From Myotis daubentonii (lineage: Eukaryota > Chordata > Mammalia > Chiroptera > Vespertilionidae), in assembly GCF_963259705.1 (NCBI RefSeq), contig NC_081840.1, forward strand, positions 148,525,549 through 148,589,548: 64,000 nt of DNA, in the 5' to 3' direction. The first letter of the stretch is position 1, and the number at the start of each line of letters is the position of its first letter. The notes beneath the pieces are model-generated. The model had not been told where the DNA came from. It ran no database searches and was given only the letters and a program-made list of their open reading frames with translations. The position numbers and the translations under genes are program-made. This document shows positions 46,741 to 60,269 of the stretch, piece after piece.

Positions 46741-47198
46741 ATATATCCAGTCTCTGAATTTCATCCCCATTTCTTCAAGAAGAATTTAATAGGATCCTAA
46801 CACAAACAAGACAATACTTGAACATTGAGATTAGAAAGCCTTATTTCAGGCTCGATGGAGTTCAAAGTCTAACCAAGAAAGGCAGGCATTAAAGAAGCAA
46901 TTACACTGTGGCTGAGATCTCTTTTGATATATTTATCTAGATTTTTTTTCTCTTATTTTTCCATTTCCTGTGCCATTCCACCAAGCTCTGGCCATCTGAC
47001 ATTACCTCAGAAAATGTATGAGGAGGCAAGATAGGAAACAGACTTGTCTACCAACATTTCTAGAAATCAAGAATATCTAGGAAGAAACTCCCACAAACTA
47101 AAAGAGAGGAAGGAGATCTGTGGTCCCCAAGAGCAGTGGGGGCTTAGCCCAGCTTCCCAGAAGCACTGCCAGGAAGGCAACAATACCTTTATAAAGAA

Positions 47199-47335
47199 AA
47201 TGGGCCCAGCCGGTGTGGTGCAGTGGCTGAGCGTTGACCTATGAACCAGGAGGTCACAGCTCAATTCCCAGACAGGGCAAATGCCTGGGTTGTGGGGCTC
47301 GATCCCCAGTGTGGGAAAGGCAGGAGGCAGCCAAT
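47199..47335 (+). repeat. Ves-type SINE, 3'-truncated
   Basis: Head GCCCAGCCGGTGTGGTGCAG, B box cacagctcaattcccag, then caggaggcagccaatcagat, after which the usual tail is missing. The 177-codon minus-strand frame that spans it is not a gene. Confidence 0.82.
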
Positions 47336-48033
47336 CAGATTCAGAAATCAAATTTTTACAGAAAATTAAATCCAAATATTTATTACTGACCTGAGTTTTT
47401 GGATTGAGACTCATACCCCAAAAGTAAATATGGTGACTATTAACAAAACAAAAGCTATGCGAGTGCACAGAAAGGAAAGCTAAACCAGGCCCACTGGTCA
47501 GGGAGGTCTTCCCCCAGAAAGTGTTATCTAAGGGAGACCTACAGAACGGGGTAGCCCTGTAGGCCCTTAGTACCTGGCCACTCTCAAAGGAGCGGGACAC
47601 CTTGCCTTCTTGATAGTCCTGTCAGGATGAAGACTGAAACCAAAGAGAAAATACAGTTTCCTTTTCCAAAGTAATCCTAAATCTGTACTTGAAACACAGA
47701 GTCTGTCTTTTTCTGGATACTCCCCTGAAGATCTTTATCCTATTCTCCATGTGGGGACGTTTAGGATCTGGGCAATGGCAATGACCACAGGGTGTAAGGT
47801 TCCTTGTGGGTGGTCAGATTGATGAGATCAGAGAGATATTAACGAACACATTCATTCATTCATGTAACCAATGTCTTGTAATTACATGTTCACACCAAGT
47901 ACACTGAAAAAGCTGAATGGGTTTAAATCTAGTTGGGTGGGGAAGTTAGCACATGACTATCAATTCAAATGGAAAATATACTAAATTAGTGCTGTAATTA
48001 GAGGGCAGGCAGTATTCTATTTAAGCACATTCT

Positions 48034-48432
48034 TTCCTTTCCATTTTTATTGAATTTATTGGGGTGGCACTGGTAAACAAAATTATACACGTTTCAGATG
48101 CACAATTCTACAACAATCATCTGTACACTGTATTATGTGTTCACTATCCCAGGTCAAGTCTCTGTCCATCACCATATATACCTGTTATCGCCTCTTCCAC
48201 CTTCCCAACTCCAACCCTCCCCAGCAATCACCATACTGTTGTTGTGTTCATGAGATTTTCCTTTTCTTTTTTTTTTTTTTTTTTTGCTCAATCCCTCCAA
48301 TCCCTCCTCCCAGCCCCCTCCTTTCCCAACAGCTGTCAGCCTGCTCTCTATCTATGAGTCAGCCTGCTGTCACTATTTTGCTTGTTAGTGCATTCGATTC
48401 CATATACGGCCCTATTCTTTCTCTGACTGGTT
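48034..48432 (-). mobile_element. 5'-truncated L1 insertion
   Basis: Antisense L1 3' end: ttattgaatttattggggtg, gttcactatcccaggtcaag and ttccatatacggccctattc. Sixteen-base target duplications tatttaagcacattct and tatttaagcatattct lie at 48018-48033 and 48433-48448. A poly(T) run of about 20 lies at 48265-48285. Confidence 0.85.
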
Positions 48433-50724
48433 TATTTAAGCATATTCTGACTAGGGCATGGGTAAGGCTCCTATAAAGGTGGGATTCCAGTTAGGAGAGT
48501 AAGGATAATAGGATGATAGTATCTGACATGGGTTGCAGGCTTGCGGCAAGGTACTCCAGTTTGAAGTGCAGTGAGCAAAGATGTGGGAGGTACACCCTGG
48601 GGTTGCTGGTAAGTTGAGTTTGATTGGAGTGAAGCACTTACTTTTTAGGGAAGAACCTGGAAAAGTCAATAGGATATAACTTTTGAAAGGTCTTTAAAAA
48701 AGCTTAAAGGGAAGTAGTGGGAAGCCAAAAAGATACACAATGAAGGTGCCATGGCATAAGTGGGTATCGGGAAGACAACCAGGGCAAAATTATGAAGAAT
48801 AGATTAAAAATGAAGATACAGTTCTTGATTTCTTTTCTGTAATTCTAAAATCTCCTAAATAAAATGTTTTCGTAAGTCTAAACTAAAGGTGTTTTAAGTT
48901 TGCAACAAACTCACTTGTTGGTAAAGATGGATTTGAACAGATGTGAGGCCATTTATGGTCACTAATATTCCTTCTTAGTGTGAACACACATGTGTTTCAC
49001 TGAAGAAATTGATGGCTTGAGCTTCAGGTCTCTGAGTGTGTCAGACAATAAGCAGTGTACGAACAATATTAACTTTCTAATGCCTAAAACTTTACATTCT
49101 GAAACACATTTGACTCTGAGGGTTTCAGGAAAGGGTTGTTAGCTTGTTTCAAAGTTGACAATAAAAATCCTGTTAACAGAATTAGAGATTATAGAAAGAG
49201 TAGTAAGATTTGAAGTTAAAGCATTTAACTTAGTTTCAAACAATGGAACTTCTTAATATAGGCTAGTCTAACAAATGCCTTGTCTACATACAGGGCAATC
49301 TGAATTATACATTATAATTTTATATAAGTTTATAGTAATTAAAAATAAATTTGCTTTTATAATTTCAATTTATGTTTTAATCAGAACTATCCTGATCAAC
49401 TGTTATCAAGTATACGTCTTTTAATTAACTGCTTTAATGAATAAATAAGCACATTGTAATTAGCATGTGTTCTGCAAGTAAATGCAAACACAGAACGGTG
49501 AAAATTTTGTTCTTTTAGAAATTTTTTAAAAAGCTCTCCTCTAGAAGTCTTGTTTAGAAGATCAATTTGACTACCAATCACTGCATAATAATTTGCTTAA
49601 GTGCCCCCTCCCTTTACAAATATAAATAATGCAAAAGGAAACTTTAATTCCATTCCATCTAAATCTTACGCAATTTGCATTTGAAACACAAATTATAAAT
49701 TATGGGCCGCAAACTACTAGTCTTTCTAATTTTTAAGTACTCGTCCCTCTGAGATGGCACAGCCTCACGATAGTGTACCACACAATACTATTCTGTATCT
49801 ACTATTCCATGAAACCAAGGCTGCTTTTTAGTTGAGGTTGCCAGGTCAAAGCTCACCTCAACCTGAATGGTATCCTATCCATTTTCTGAAAGGAAACAGT
49901 CTACCTCTGAGAGAATAGGCACAGCAGGATTAGGAAAGAACAGTGCCAAGAAAATAGGGGATTTGTTAGCTGACAGGGCACTTTATATTGAAGAAAAAAT
50001 AGGCATTTGTCCAGAAGCCTGTGAGAAAAATGCAACGTTTTTTGCATTCTTCATTCTGGGAGAGAAAGCAGAAGTGTCCTGTTGTTCCCTAGAAACTATT
50101 TAGTTCTGGCTTCCTGGGTATTTGCTAAGCTTCCTTTGTACGGTATTAGATTGAGTTGACTCTACAATTCCTTGGGCATGCTCCCTGGATGGCAGCCTCT
50201 TTTCTTCTTCCAACAGAAGGGGTAGATGGCTGGAAGCCAGCCTGTAAAAGAGCTGGCGAGGGCCCCATGGGGCTCAGCTGTAACGGGTGCACAGTTATCC
50301 TTGTATTTCCTATGTCACATCCTAAGTTCACCCTCCTCCATAAATAAATGTGACCCCTCAGCAAATGCCCGACAGTCCTCTGCCTGCAACAGTGGAACTC
50401 TTCAATGACCCCCACAATGCCCAGAAATGGAGTGCTTGGAAGAGTGCACTGGAGACTGATGTTGCTTGGTAGTACTACTCTAGGAGCCTTCCTCCACTAC
50501 TTACCTGGCCCTATTCTCCAACACTGTATCCCCCTTCGATCTTTACCCTAAAGTTTTAGTGTTTTCTCAGTCAATTCAATTACACAAATCTAACATAGCC
50601 TGTGACTTGAAAACCTCCCTGAAATTTGCATGTTTCCATACGGGACTAAATTTTGATTGCAATTTAGGACATGCTTGAATGCTCTATAATTACCTTTATA
50701 TTTGATGTCACTTGTGTATATGGT

Positions 50725-51290
50725 GGACCAGACAGGTGGTCAAGATATGGAAGTAATCTAGGTGTCCATCAATAGATACATGGGTAAAGATGTGATATAT
50801 ATAATGGAATATTACTCAGCAATAAAAAAGAATGAAATCTTTCCTTTTGTGACAACATAGATGAACCTAGAGGGTATTTGCTAAGTGAAATAAGTCAGAC
50901 AGAAAAAGACAAATGCTGTATGACTACTTATATGTGGAATTTAAAAAACAAAACAAATGAACAAACAAAATAAAGCAGAAACAAATTCACAGAAAGAACA
51001 AACTGATGGTTGCCAGAAACTGAGAGGGGTGGAGGGATGGGTGAGAAAGATGAAGGGAAATAAGAAATACAAACTTCTAGCTATAAAATAAAGAAGTCAG
51101 GGGTATGGAATGTACAGCACAGGGGATATAGTCAATAATATTGTAATAACTTTGCATGGTGACAGATGGTTAATAGACTTATTAGGGTGATGACATTATA
51201 AGGTATGTAACTGCAGAATCACTTTGTTGTACAACTGAAAGTAATATAACATTGTATGTCAACTATACTTTAATTTAAAAAATAATAAGG
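50725..51290 (+). repeat. 5'-truncated L1 3' end
   Basis: Plus-strand L1: taggtgtccatcaatagata, ataatggaatattactcagc, aagtgaaataagtcagacag, gaactgatggttgccagaaa type sequence and tgtcaactatactttaattt, ending in an A-rich tail. No ORF2 frame survives. Confidence 0.87.
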
Positions 51291-52702
51291 GAGCAAGAGA
51301 AATTAAAAAAACAAGATTTCATCTGAAATTGCCAGTATTAAAATGTTAGCAACTAATTTGGGCAAGCCAAATAAAGTTTAGCTACCATCAGATTCTGGTC
51401 CACAGGCTACCACTTTGTAGTCTCCAATCTGCCTCATGAGAAATATTAATGCAAAACCCAGAGGGAAGATTGCATACAACAATGTACCAATTTCAAAAGA
51501 AAGGAAAAATAAAGATAATGAATTCCCTTCCCCTTCTTCAACCAAGGTTGTTACCCTCCACCCTAAAAAGAAATTCCATATAAATTGTGACAGTTTCTCA
51601 AACTACAACCCTGTTGGCACATGCCATTTCATTGGACATGTTCTAAAAATCTCGAGTTGTTATAACAGTTACTATATAAAATCATGGGCAGATATCATGA
51701 CTCAAACTTTGCATTCTTCTCTGACACATTTTATTACAACTATATGGCTCCAAAGTGGGAGTAATACCACAGGCCAGTGTAGAGTTACAGCTTTAACATT
51801 CAACATTATACTGGTGACATGGCAAGCTTTTCCCATTTTTATTTTGTTTGACTTTTCTGCCTAAAAGTATAAAATGAAGGGTGAAGCTGTAAACTCTACA
51901 TTAATTTTATGAACAAATCCAAAATGTCTAATAGTTACCTTCTTCCTATAACTCCTCAAAGTTCATTTCCTTTTCCAATATTACTGAAAAACTGTGAATG
52001 ACTATTAAACAAACAGTTGTAAGAGTGAAAAATAATTTTGTATTGAGTAAAAAAGGCAACAAAAAATAGAATGGCCGTATCATGCTATATTCTAACACTG
52101 GAAGATTCTCCTGAAACTTTAATTTGTCAAAGCAGAAATAATATATACTTATCTATATCAGAAAATAAAAGTACTGTGTGAGGGTTGAGGTTTAAACATA
52201 ATAGTTAACTACTAGGCAGGAAAAGAATAACACATTAGTAAAAAGTAAAATATTCTTTACTATTGTTTTCATCATCAAAAGTATATTGATTATCATATGG
52301 CTTATAAATTCTTTTAACAACAGAGACATAATTTCAAAGAAATTTAAAAATGTCAATAGAAATGGTTGAATTGTAGCTAGCAGTTTTTACCATATGATGG
52401 ATATTAGCCATTATAATGAAGACAAGGTAATTTCTGATTTCCAATGCATCTGATAAAATTATGCTAATGATTCACAATCTTTCCAATGTTAACCTTATCA
52501 AAACTGTTCAGTAGGATAAAAATACATTGAGAGTAAAGAAGAATCAAGACTGAAAAAATTACAAGGTGCTGCTATGATGCAATCAATGCAAGAAATATAT
52601 TTGAGTCCCTTCCGTATGAAAAAGAGAATTCCTAGAAGAAAATTCTAGTGCTGACATTCTAGGAACTTCTGACTTTCTCTAACACTAAGAAATATAAAGA
52701 AA

Positions 52703-53059
52703 CTAGAGGCTCGGTGCATGAAAATTTGTGCAATGGAGGGGAGTCCCTCAGCTCGGCCTGCCCTCTCTCACAGTCTGGCAGCCCTCAGGGCATGTCCTAC
52801 TGACGGCTCAGGCCTGCTCCCCACTGGGCCTAAGGCGCAGTCTGGCCTCCCTCTGTGGGAGGCGACCAGGCAATCAGGGGAAGGCACTGCCCCCATCACC
52901 CGGCTGCTGCTGCCACTGCCAGCCACCAGCCCTCCTCAGCCCTCGCAGCCGCCACGTCTGCTGGCCCTCCTTGGCCCTCACAGCTGTCACGGCTTTGTCC
53001 AGAAGGATGTTTGGAAGACGTCCAGTGTAATTAGCATATTACCCTTTTATTAGTATAGA
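52703..53059 (-). mobile_element. Helitron, HeliBat-type (357 bp)
   Basis: The 3' end is ctagaggctcggtgcatgaa; the 5' end is acccttttattagtataga. Outer bases are A (52702) and T (53060). The GC-rich body yields overlapping 100-111-codon frames that are transposon sequence. Confidence 0.88.
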
Positions 53060-53406
53060 TAAGATGGCTAAGAAATAGCAACTGAATTCTGAACTAAGTC
53101 TTAAACTTTTCTCTGATATTCAAGTCAAGGCAAGTATTTGTCCCTTAAGGATTATTGTATAAAAGCTCAGTCAATGGGCTCTCCTGGAAGTCAGAGCCAG
53201 TGTTGATATGAGGATCAAGAACTGCCACCATTAGCATTTCCATCGCAAAAGAACATAGAAATGTTGTTCCTTGCAGGCTAAGTGAACAAAATAAACTGAT
53301 GAACAAAACAGATCCAGAAACACAGAAGCATGAAACGGACTGACAAATCTCAGAGGGAAGGGGGGGTGGGGGCAGGAGAAGATTAACCAAAGAACTTATA
53401 TGTATA

Positions 53407-53859
53407 CTAGAGGCCTGGTGCATGAAAATTCATGCACTCAGGGGGGTCCCTCAGCCCAGCCTGTGCCCTCTCGAAGTCCAGAACCCCTCGGGGGATGTCA
53501 GCTTAGGCCCACTCCCAGGGGATTGGGTCTAAGCCGGCAGTCACAAATCCCTCTGGCAGCCCGGGAGCCCTCAAGGAATGTCTAACTTACGGCTTAGGGA
53601 GCAGGCCTAAGCTGCAGTCAGACATCCTTAGCACTGCCAAGAGGATGGGAGAGGCTCCCACCACCACTGCTGCACTCCCAACCATCAGCCCAGCTTGTGG
53701 CTAAGCAGAGTTCTCCCTGTGAGAATGCACTGACCACTAGGGGGCAGCTCCTGCATTGAGTGTCTGCACCCTGGTGGTCAGTGCACATCATAGTGACTGG
53801 TCACTCCTGGTCGTTGCGCAGTTAGGGTCAATTTGCATATTACCGTTTTATTATATGTA
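53407..53859 (-). mobile_element. Helitron, HeliBat-type (first of an abutting pair)
   Basis: The 3' end is ctagaggcctggtgcatgaa with hairpin gtgcatgaaaattcatgcac; the 5' end is tttgcatattaccgttttat followed by tatatgta. The interior has tggtggtcagtgcacatcat, a motif shared with the neighbouring copies. It runs straight into the next Helitron. Confidence 0.85.
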
Positions 53860-54499
53860 TTAGAGGCTTGGTGCATGAATTCATGCACAGGTGGGATCCT
53901 TCTGGGTGGCCTATGGGGATTGGGCCAAAACCCACAGTCCAATGCTGACTGCAGTTCCTACCTGACACTCCCGCTCACCTCGGCCCCACTGCACCTGCCA
54001 TGGGCTTGCACCCAATCAGTCCCGTTCTGGAGAGGCTCACACCACAGCAGCACTCGCCAGCCGTGAGCTATGTGTCTGGTGCCCTCCTGAGGGGAGTGGC
54101 ATGTGGGTTCGGGCTGAAATTGGCTCTCTGACATCCCCTGAGGGATCCCAGATTGCGAGAGGGCACAGGCCAGGCCTAGGGACCCCACCAGTGCATGATC
54201 AGGGCCAGGGAGGGGCTGCGGGAGGGCTCCAGGGCATGTCCAGTCCATTTTGCTCAGTCCTGATTGGCCAGACCCCAGTAGCAAGCTAATCTACTGGTTA
54301 GAGCATCTGCCCCCTGGTGGTCAGTGCATGTCATAGCAACTGGTTGACCGGTTGTCTTGACCCTAGTGGTCAGTGCACGTCATAGTGAGCAGCTGAGTGG
54401 CCTTAGGATATCATTAGCGTATTACTCTTTGATTAGTTGAATAGTCGAACGGTCACTGGTCAACCAGACACTTAGAATATTAGACTTTTATTATATAGA
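53860..54499 (-). mobile_element. Helitron, HeliBat-type (second of an abutting pair)
   Basis: The 3' end is ttagaggcttggtgcatgaa with hairpin gtgcatgaattcatgcac; the 5' end is attagacttttattatataga. At about 640 bp it is the longest copy in this cluster. Several internal ctagtggtcagtgcacgtca-like repeats lie near its 5' end (54310-54385). Confidence 0.82.
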
Positions 54500-54509
54500 A
54501 TATATGTAT

Positions 54510-54645
54510 AACCCATCTTGTGCTAAAAGCCTGGGGCAGAGGATGGGGAGCAGGCACTGGTGCTGGGTGGAGAGGGTCAATTGAGGAAAAAAGAGGACAT
54601 CTGTAATACTTTCAGCAATAAAGAATAAATTTTTTTAAAAAAAAG
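54510..54645 (+). repeat. short L1 3' end
   Basis: Contains gaggacatctgtaatacttt and cagcaataaagaataaattt, the plus-strand form of the L1 terminus seen reversed at 6511-6681 and 33945-34170, with a T/A-rich tail. Confidence 0.6.
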
Positions 54646-56009
54646 GTGGCAAGAAAATATTGAAAAAAAGAAAGAATAAAAATTAGGCATTAAATTATTA
54701 AAAGTTAATTTACATTCTCTTTAAACAATTCTAAAAGCCATGCTGTGTAGAAAAATGCTTTTTTAAAAACAGGGAAGATGTAGCAGTTTAATCCAAATAA
54801 ACTTCCCATGTTGCTTTGAATATTTGCCTATCTTTTCTTAATAGGAATTAGAGTATAAATAAAAGTAAGTTAACATTTGTATACATAATTAACTGGTATA
54901 TGTTAATAATAATCTATACTCATGGAGAACTCTGTTTCATAAAGATAATGTAGGCAAATAAAATTTTGCATAAATATACATATGTATGTCTATACATATG
55001 TGTATATAAAATATCTCTATAGATAGAATAATTCCTGTTAATAAATTAATACATATGCAAACACCTACATACAGAATAAGATACAGTATAATAATATAAA
55101 TGGTTGGTTGTGAGAAAAGGCAAGTGTTTGATAATTTTTAATATGAAAAACAACTTGTAAACCTTGAACAGGACAAAGTGACAAAGTATGACAGCATATG
55201 CAACTTGACACTGGGCATGTTTTAGCAGATTCTCTGCTGTGTTCTGGGTTTGGGCATGGCTCCCTCAGTCACATCCTTCATTCCACACTCCCTACTTCAC
55301 CAGTGGAAGAATGTCCCTTCTCCCATCCCGGAAACCTCACACAGTGATGACCTCCTCTACGTCTTAATGGGGTCAAGACTTGGGTGAGATATTTCAAGGT
55401 TGGGCCAAATTTTTAATAGTTTAGATAAATAGATTAACTCAACGTCTCAAAATAGGCCTGAAAAAAGGCTCAAGGTGTAAAGGTATTTTAAAAAGCAATT
55501 GAAAGTTTTCTTAAAATTTTGATGGTGTCTTCTTTATCTTTTTCTTCACCTGCCAGTAAACTCAGAATGTTCAGCTGGCACGTTCTACTGAAGACATGGT
55601 GAATGGGGCAGCAACTACCACCTGTTGTTCCCTTGAACTTCCTATGGTTATAGTTAGTTCCTGCTACTTCACATCACACAGGCTTCAAGCCAGGACAACA
55701 CTGCCACTGGCCGCACCCACTTCCCTCTCCTCCTGCTTACTTACCATCATTTCTCCACCTTAACTCTAATGAAGTCATTTAGGCCTGTAGCTAACTAAAG
55801 TTCCTGTTCCGGAAAGAATGTCCTATGTCACTAGTTCCTTGATGTTTTGCATGCCACATTGGAGGGTTTTGATATCATCTTTTCTATCATTAAGGCTTCT
55901 TTACCAACAGATTCATGCTAAGCTCACGAGCTAATAGCATGATAAGAATGCCCATAAGTTTTCTTGGCATATGGAACTATGAAAACAATAGTGTTGCATT
56001 ATTACTTTG

Positions 56010-56045
56010 ATCATTATTATTATTATTATAATAACTATTATTTTT
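56010..56045. repeat. (ATT)n simple repeat
   Basis: About six tandem ATT units followed by a degenerate continuation. Confidence 0.85.
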
Positions 56046-58582
56046 GTGTGGGTTAAATCATTCAAAAGTTTATTTGTGCTAGTAAGGAATTCTCTTAACA
56101 TCAACATTTCTCCAACAAAATTTAACTGACTTCTGAGAGATGAGAAACAAAGCTTCCTGCTCCCTTCGAAGTTGCTATAGAATTGCATTGGAAGTAGGAT
56201 CTCCCAACCAACATCCTTTCCCTACAAAGCCAGTCCTGTTTGCCACTTGTGATTTACAGGCTGTGTCTGCTCTGAGGAGCTGCTGGACACATTAGTGTGG
56301 CTATGCTTATGAAAGGACGCTGCTGTCTGGCATAAATGACTTTCCAGAGACCCATCTCATTCAGAACTGCAGGAACCGTTCTCCCTGAACACGATCTGTC
56401 AGTGCATAAGCCATTATTTCACCCGTTCTGAAGGGACGGATCAAAAATACGGTCTTGCAGTCTAGTCCCTTCTGCAAACCTTGATGCACCATTAAAAATC
56501 TGCCGTCTCATACTTTTTTGATTTCTATTTGGTTAATCCACTTCATTAACATTTTTGTTGCAACTATAATTCTGCTTTTGGGAATGATGGAAAAAGAATG
56601 GTGGTAATTATGTTGGATTTTGTTCGTTTAAATTACTTATACATTGCTGTACTTCCTATTTCCAGTATGCTCATTATTCATAGATATTACCAACAATATA
56701 GTATGTTGGATTTTTTTGGTCCACTTCACATACAGCTTTTAATATATTTATCTAAAGGCTTACTTTCTCTTCCTAATATAATATTGAAAGTCATCAATCT
56801 CAAATCTATCTTTCCCTCCACATTTTATAATATGCTTCATTTGTAAGAATTAATGCAAATCATAGCTCCACATTATATGGGTTAATAAATGTAAGACCCG
56901 TGTTTTAATTCAAGAGAAAATTAACATGCTTAGCTATATGACAAAAAGAATAAAATCATTTGTATAGTTTTGTGTTTGAGAGATCATTAATGTATCAAGG
57001 TATTCTTTAAATTATTTAGAAAATATTTTACAGAGAGCACTTGTAAAAATCAAACAAAAGAAATATAAATGAACAATATTAAATAATATTTCACCTGAAA
57101 TCTTTCATTCCACTCATTTCAAAAAAAAAAAAATGTGAAATGGTGCACATTATCCTGAAAAGACTGTAAGGTATATGTCCAGATATATCAATCATGTACA
57201 AAAGTAAAAAAAGGAGAATATTGCAGTTGATATAAGCAAAAGTGTGGGCAAATGAAATCTTTCTTTTACTTTATAAAATAGAATAGTTATTTTATTATGA
57301 AGATTACTGCATTAAAAACACTGAAGGAAAATCTGATAGTTATTTAAACTGGTTGGCATCATTCTCCAGAATGCCTTGTCAGACATGCTTATGACTGGAT
57401 TTGGGTTTTATTCTAATGCATGTGCAGTCAGTAAAAGAATTTTCAGTTAAGGGCTCAAATCTCAGGCTTTCTACTATTTTGTTATGGAAAGTGCTTACAA
57501 GTTGTTGTGTGGAGCAAAATCTTCACTTTTACTTCCAAATATTTTGTATGAAAGTTTACCATACTGTATATTACTTACAGGTTTACTTATACAATCTTTT
57601 ACATTAAACAAAAATGCACAAGATTTAAAATCATGTGAAATAGAATGTATTTCTCAACCTTTCCAAAATCCTCTTTTCCCTTTTCTTCTTGATGAGCTCA
57701 ATTATACAACCAATAACTGAGATATAATTTACAACACTGAATTCCAAGGGAAATATTGTCTACACATCAGCAATTGTTTGCAAAGATCATTTATTTTTTT
57801 AAATTGACCCACATTAGGACAAATTTACAAATGTTCCTGGGCTCAATTCAATATACCAGCTCTTCATGCTTTGAAGTGTGACAGAGAACACTCCATGGAG
57901 AACTCTAATTATAAAATATAACAAGAACGTTTGCAATTTTTAACAAGCTTGCTGTTTCCATGCCAACTTCTTCTGAATCTGGAAAGCATTAAAATAATTT
58001 TCTCACAATTTATTTCTTTCCATTGTATTATATCAATTCTCTTTTCACAGGCAATACATTCAGTACCAAATGAGTAGGGTATTCATCAGGGCTAGAGAAA
58101 GGCAAGGGTTAAGTAAATAAGAACATCAAATTAATATCCAGGCCTAAATGCTTTAGCAGAGCCAAAGAATCTGTTTAATCATTCAAGTCAACAAAGGTTA
58201 AGATAATAAAATAAACTTCTAAATGCTTTCCCTTTTGGAACTTAATCTGTCTTGCTGAAGATGTTTTTAAGATGCTATCAGTTTTGTGTAGTCCCAGCTG
58301 TTATGAAAATTTACTCGAATACACTGGGAAGAGAAAAGAATTTTATGAAAATAGTTAAGCAGAGCTCCTGGGTGGCTTATTGAAGCTGTGAGAGCCTAGG
58401 ACTCATTTAAAACCAGCTGTTGGCTGATGATGTTGAGACTAATAACTACTAAATCTCTTCTTTATCAGGGCTCTGTGTTATTTGGCAATGTGATGGAAAC
58501 CAACTGATTAGATAAATATATAGTCAAAAGATAACTTCATGATGTTTGTTCATTTTATTGCCTAAGTTTGATGAGTAATTTT

Positions 58583-58831
58583 TCTTTGTTGTTGTTAATC
58601 CTCACCTGAGGATATTTTCCCTTTGATTTTTAGAGAGAGTGGAAGTGAGGAGGATAGACAGAGAAATATCAATGTGACAGAGACACATCAGTTGGTTGCC
58701 TCCTGCAGGCACCCTGACCAGGGCCAGGGATTGAGCCTGCAACTAAGGTACATGTCCTTGACTGGAATCGAACCTGGGACCCTTCAGTCCAAGGGCTGAT
58801 ACTCTATCACTGAGCCAAACTGGCTAGGGCT
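58583..58831 (-). repeat. Ves-type SINE
   Basis: Minus-strand head AGCCCTAGCCAGTTTGGCTCAG, B box reading GGTTCGATTCCAG, tail end aatcctcacctgaggatatt. All diagnostic parts are in order. Confidence 0.9.
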
Positions 58832-59634
58832 CAATTAGTAAATTTGCCACAACTTCAGAACAACATAATACCCTAATTTTAAAAAACAGTATTAAACATT
58901 ACAATAGTTTTGCTTATTTTTAAGGCTATGTTTTTACATCACTAAGATACAGAAAAAGAAAATGAGCCATTAACACAAAGCCCTGGGTATGATTATGACT
59001 CCAAGGCTGTGGCTCATGATGAGGGCAGAGGTCCTTATGAACTGGGCAAGCAACAAACCCTCTTTAGCAATGAAGAGAAATAGTGGTAACAGCAGTAGGT
59101 GCCAACAATGGGAAAAATCCTTAAAAGCCTTTTATACTTGACATCCAGGTTCTCTTATTGATCTATAAAAGTAATTCAATCTTTTGAAGAGAGGCTCAAC
59201 TAAAAGCAAAATCAACAAAATTTCTTGCAAAACATGTAAACGCAGCTTTATGAAAAGCAGAAAATAGATCGCCTTCATCTGGTTATCTTAAGGAAAAAAA
59301 TCGCTAATAGCAAATAATGCCCGGATCTTGATTTACACAATTTTCAAACTGGTGCCATCATGCTGAGAAGAAGCACGATTGTATTATTACAAGGTAACTG
59401 GGCTTTCTTATGTCCCTCAGATAAGGGTCAGCATTGCCCTTCCTCCCTAGAACCTGTCTAGGTATTACTAGGGAGCATTCATTCGTTCGTTTTTAGAAGG
59501 GTTGACAGTGTATCATGATAATCAGGATTGCAAAGGAAAAAGATACACCTGTTTGCATTTGTGTTCCCCGGCTTTGCCATCTGACTCACAGAGGCATGGG
59601 ATCTTAAAGTTGAAAAGGTTCTAGCTGCCTGTGG

Positions 59635-59845
59635 AGGCAGCCTGGCATTGCGGAAAGAGAGCAGATCTTGAAATCTGGGTTTGGGTTCCAGCATTATCTT
59701 TTGGTAGATGTGTGTGAAAGATTATGGACAACACTTGTTTGAGCTCAATCCTCATCAGAAAAATAAAAGTCATGTTAATATTTGTGCTACTAACTCACAT
59801 AGTTATGTCTGAGAATAAATGAGAGAATATATAAAAAATGTAATC
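59635..59845 (+). repeat. MIR SINE fragment
   Basis: Contains cctggcattgcggaaagaga, tctgggtttgggttccagca and gagctcaatcctcatcagaa, a diverged sense MIR, ending with tctgagaataaatgagag. Confidence 0.55.
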
Positions 59846-59848
59846 TGT

Positions 59849-60064
59849 GCCCTGGCCAGTGTGGCTCAGTTGGTTGGGAGCATCATCCCATACACAGAAG
59901 CGTTGCAGGTTCGATTCCAAGTCAGGGCACATACCTAGGTTACGGGTTCAATACCTGGTTGGGGAGCTTATGGCAAGCCAACCTATCGATGTTTCTCACA
60001 TTGATGTTTCTCTCTGTCTCTGTCTCTCTCTCCCTTCCCATCTCTCTCTAAAAAAAGCAAACAA
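59849..60064 (+). repeat. Ves-type SINE
   Basis: Head GCCCTGGCCAGTGTGGCTCAG, B box caggttcgattccaag, ttgatgtttctctc motif and tail tctctaaaaaaagc. Perfect 16-bp target duplications (aaaaaatgtaatctgt) lie at 59833-59848 and 60065-60080. Confidence 0.95.
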
Positions 60065-60084
60065 AAAAAATGTAATCTGTAAAT

Positions 60085-60245
60085 TCCTAGGCTCAAATCC
60101 TGACTGTGCTGCTGACTGGCACTGCTATCTTGGAAAAAAAAATATTTAAACTTCTAAATCTTGATGTCCTCATCTATTAAATGGCAATCATAAAAGTAAG
60201 TACTTCATAAGGCTACTGAAATAAGATTTCTTCATAGAGTGTTTG
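60085..60245 (+). repeat. MIR SINE fragment
   Basis: Contains ctcaaatcctgactgtgctg, gatgtcctcatctattaaat and ggctactgaaataagattt, a sense MIR. It may be the continuation of the MIR at 59635-59845 if the SINE inserted between them. Confidence 0.65.
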
Positions 60246-60269
60246 ACATACTTTAAGAAGAAATCAATA

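Noticed and set aside
47067..47600. 177-codon minus-strand open frame
   Set aside because: It runs through a truncated Ves SINE; its composition matches no family and there is no splice or promoter context.
47551..47640. Possible COL1 exon (ccctgtaggcccttag... gacaccttgcc)
   Set aside because: The minus-strand reading does not give glycine at every third residue and lacks matching splice sites.
51436..51864. 142-codon plus-strand open frame after the L1
   Set aside because: Frames of this length are expected by chance in 64 kb of AT-rich DNA, and the translation shows no domain, repeat or start context.
52718..54289. Overlapping 60-110-codon frames in the 52.7-54.3 kb region
   Set aside because: They lie wholly inside GC-rich non-autonomous Helitrons and are open in both strands.
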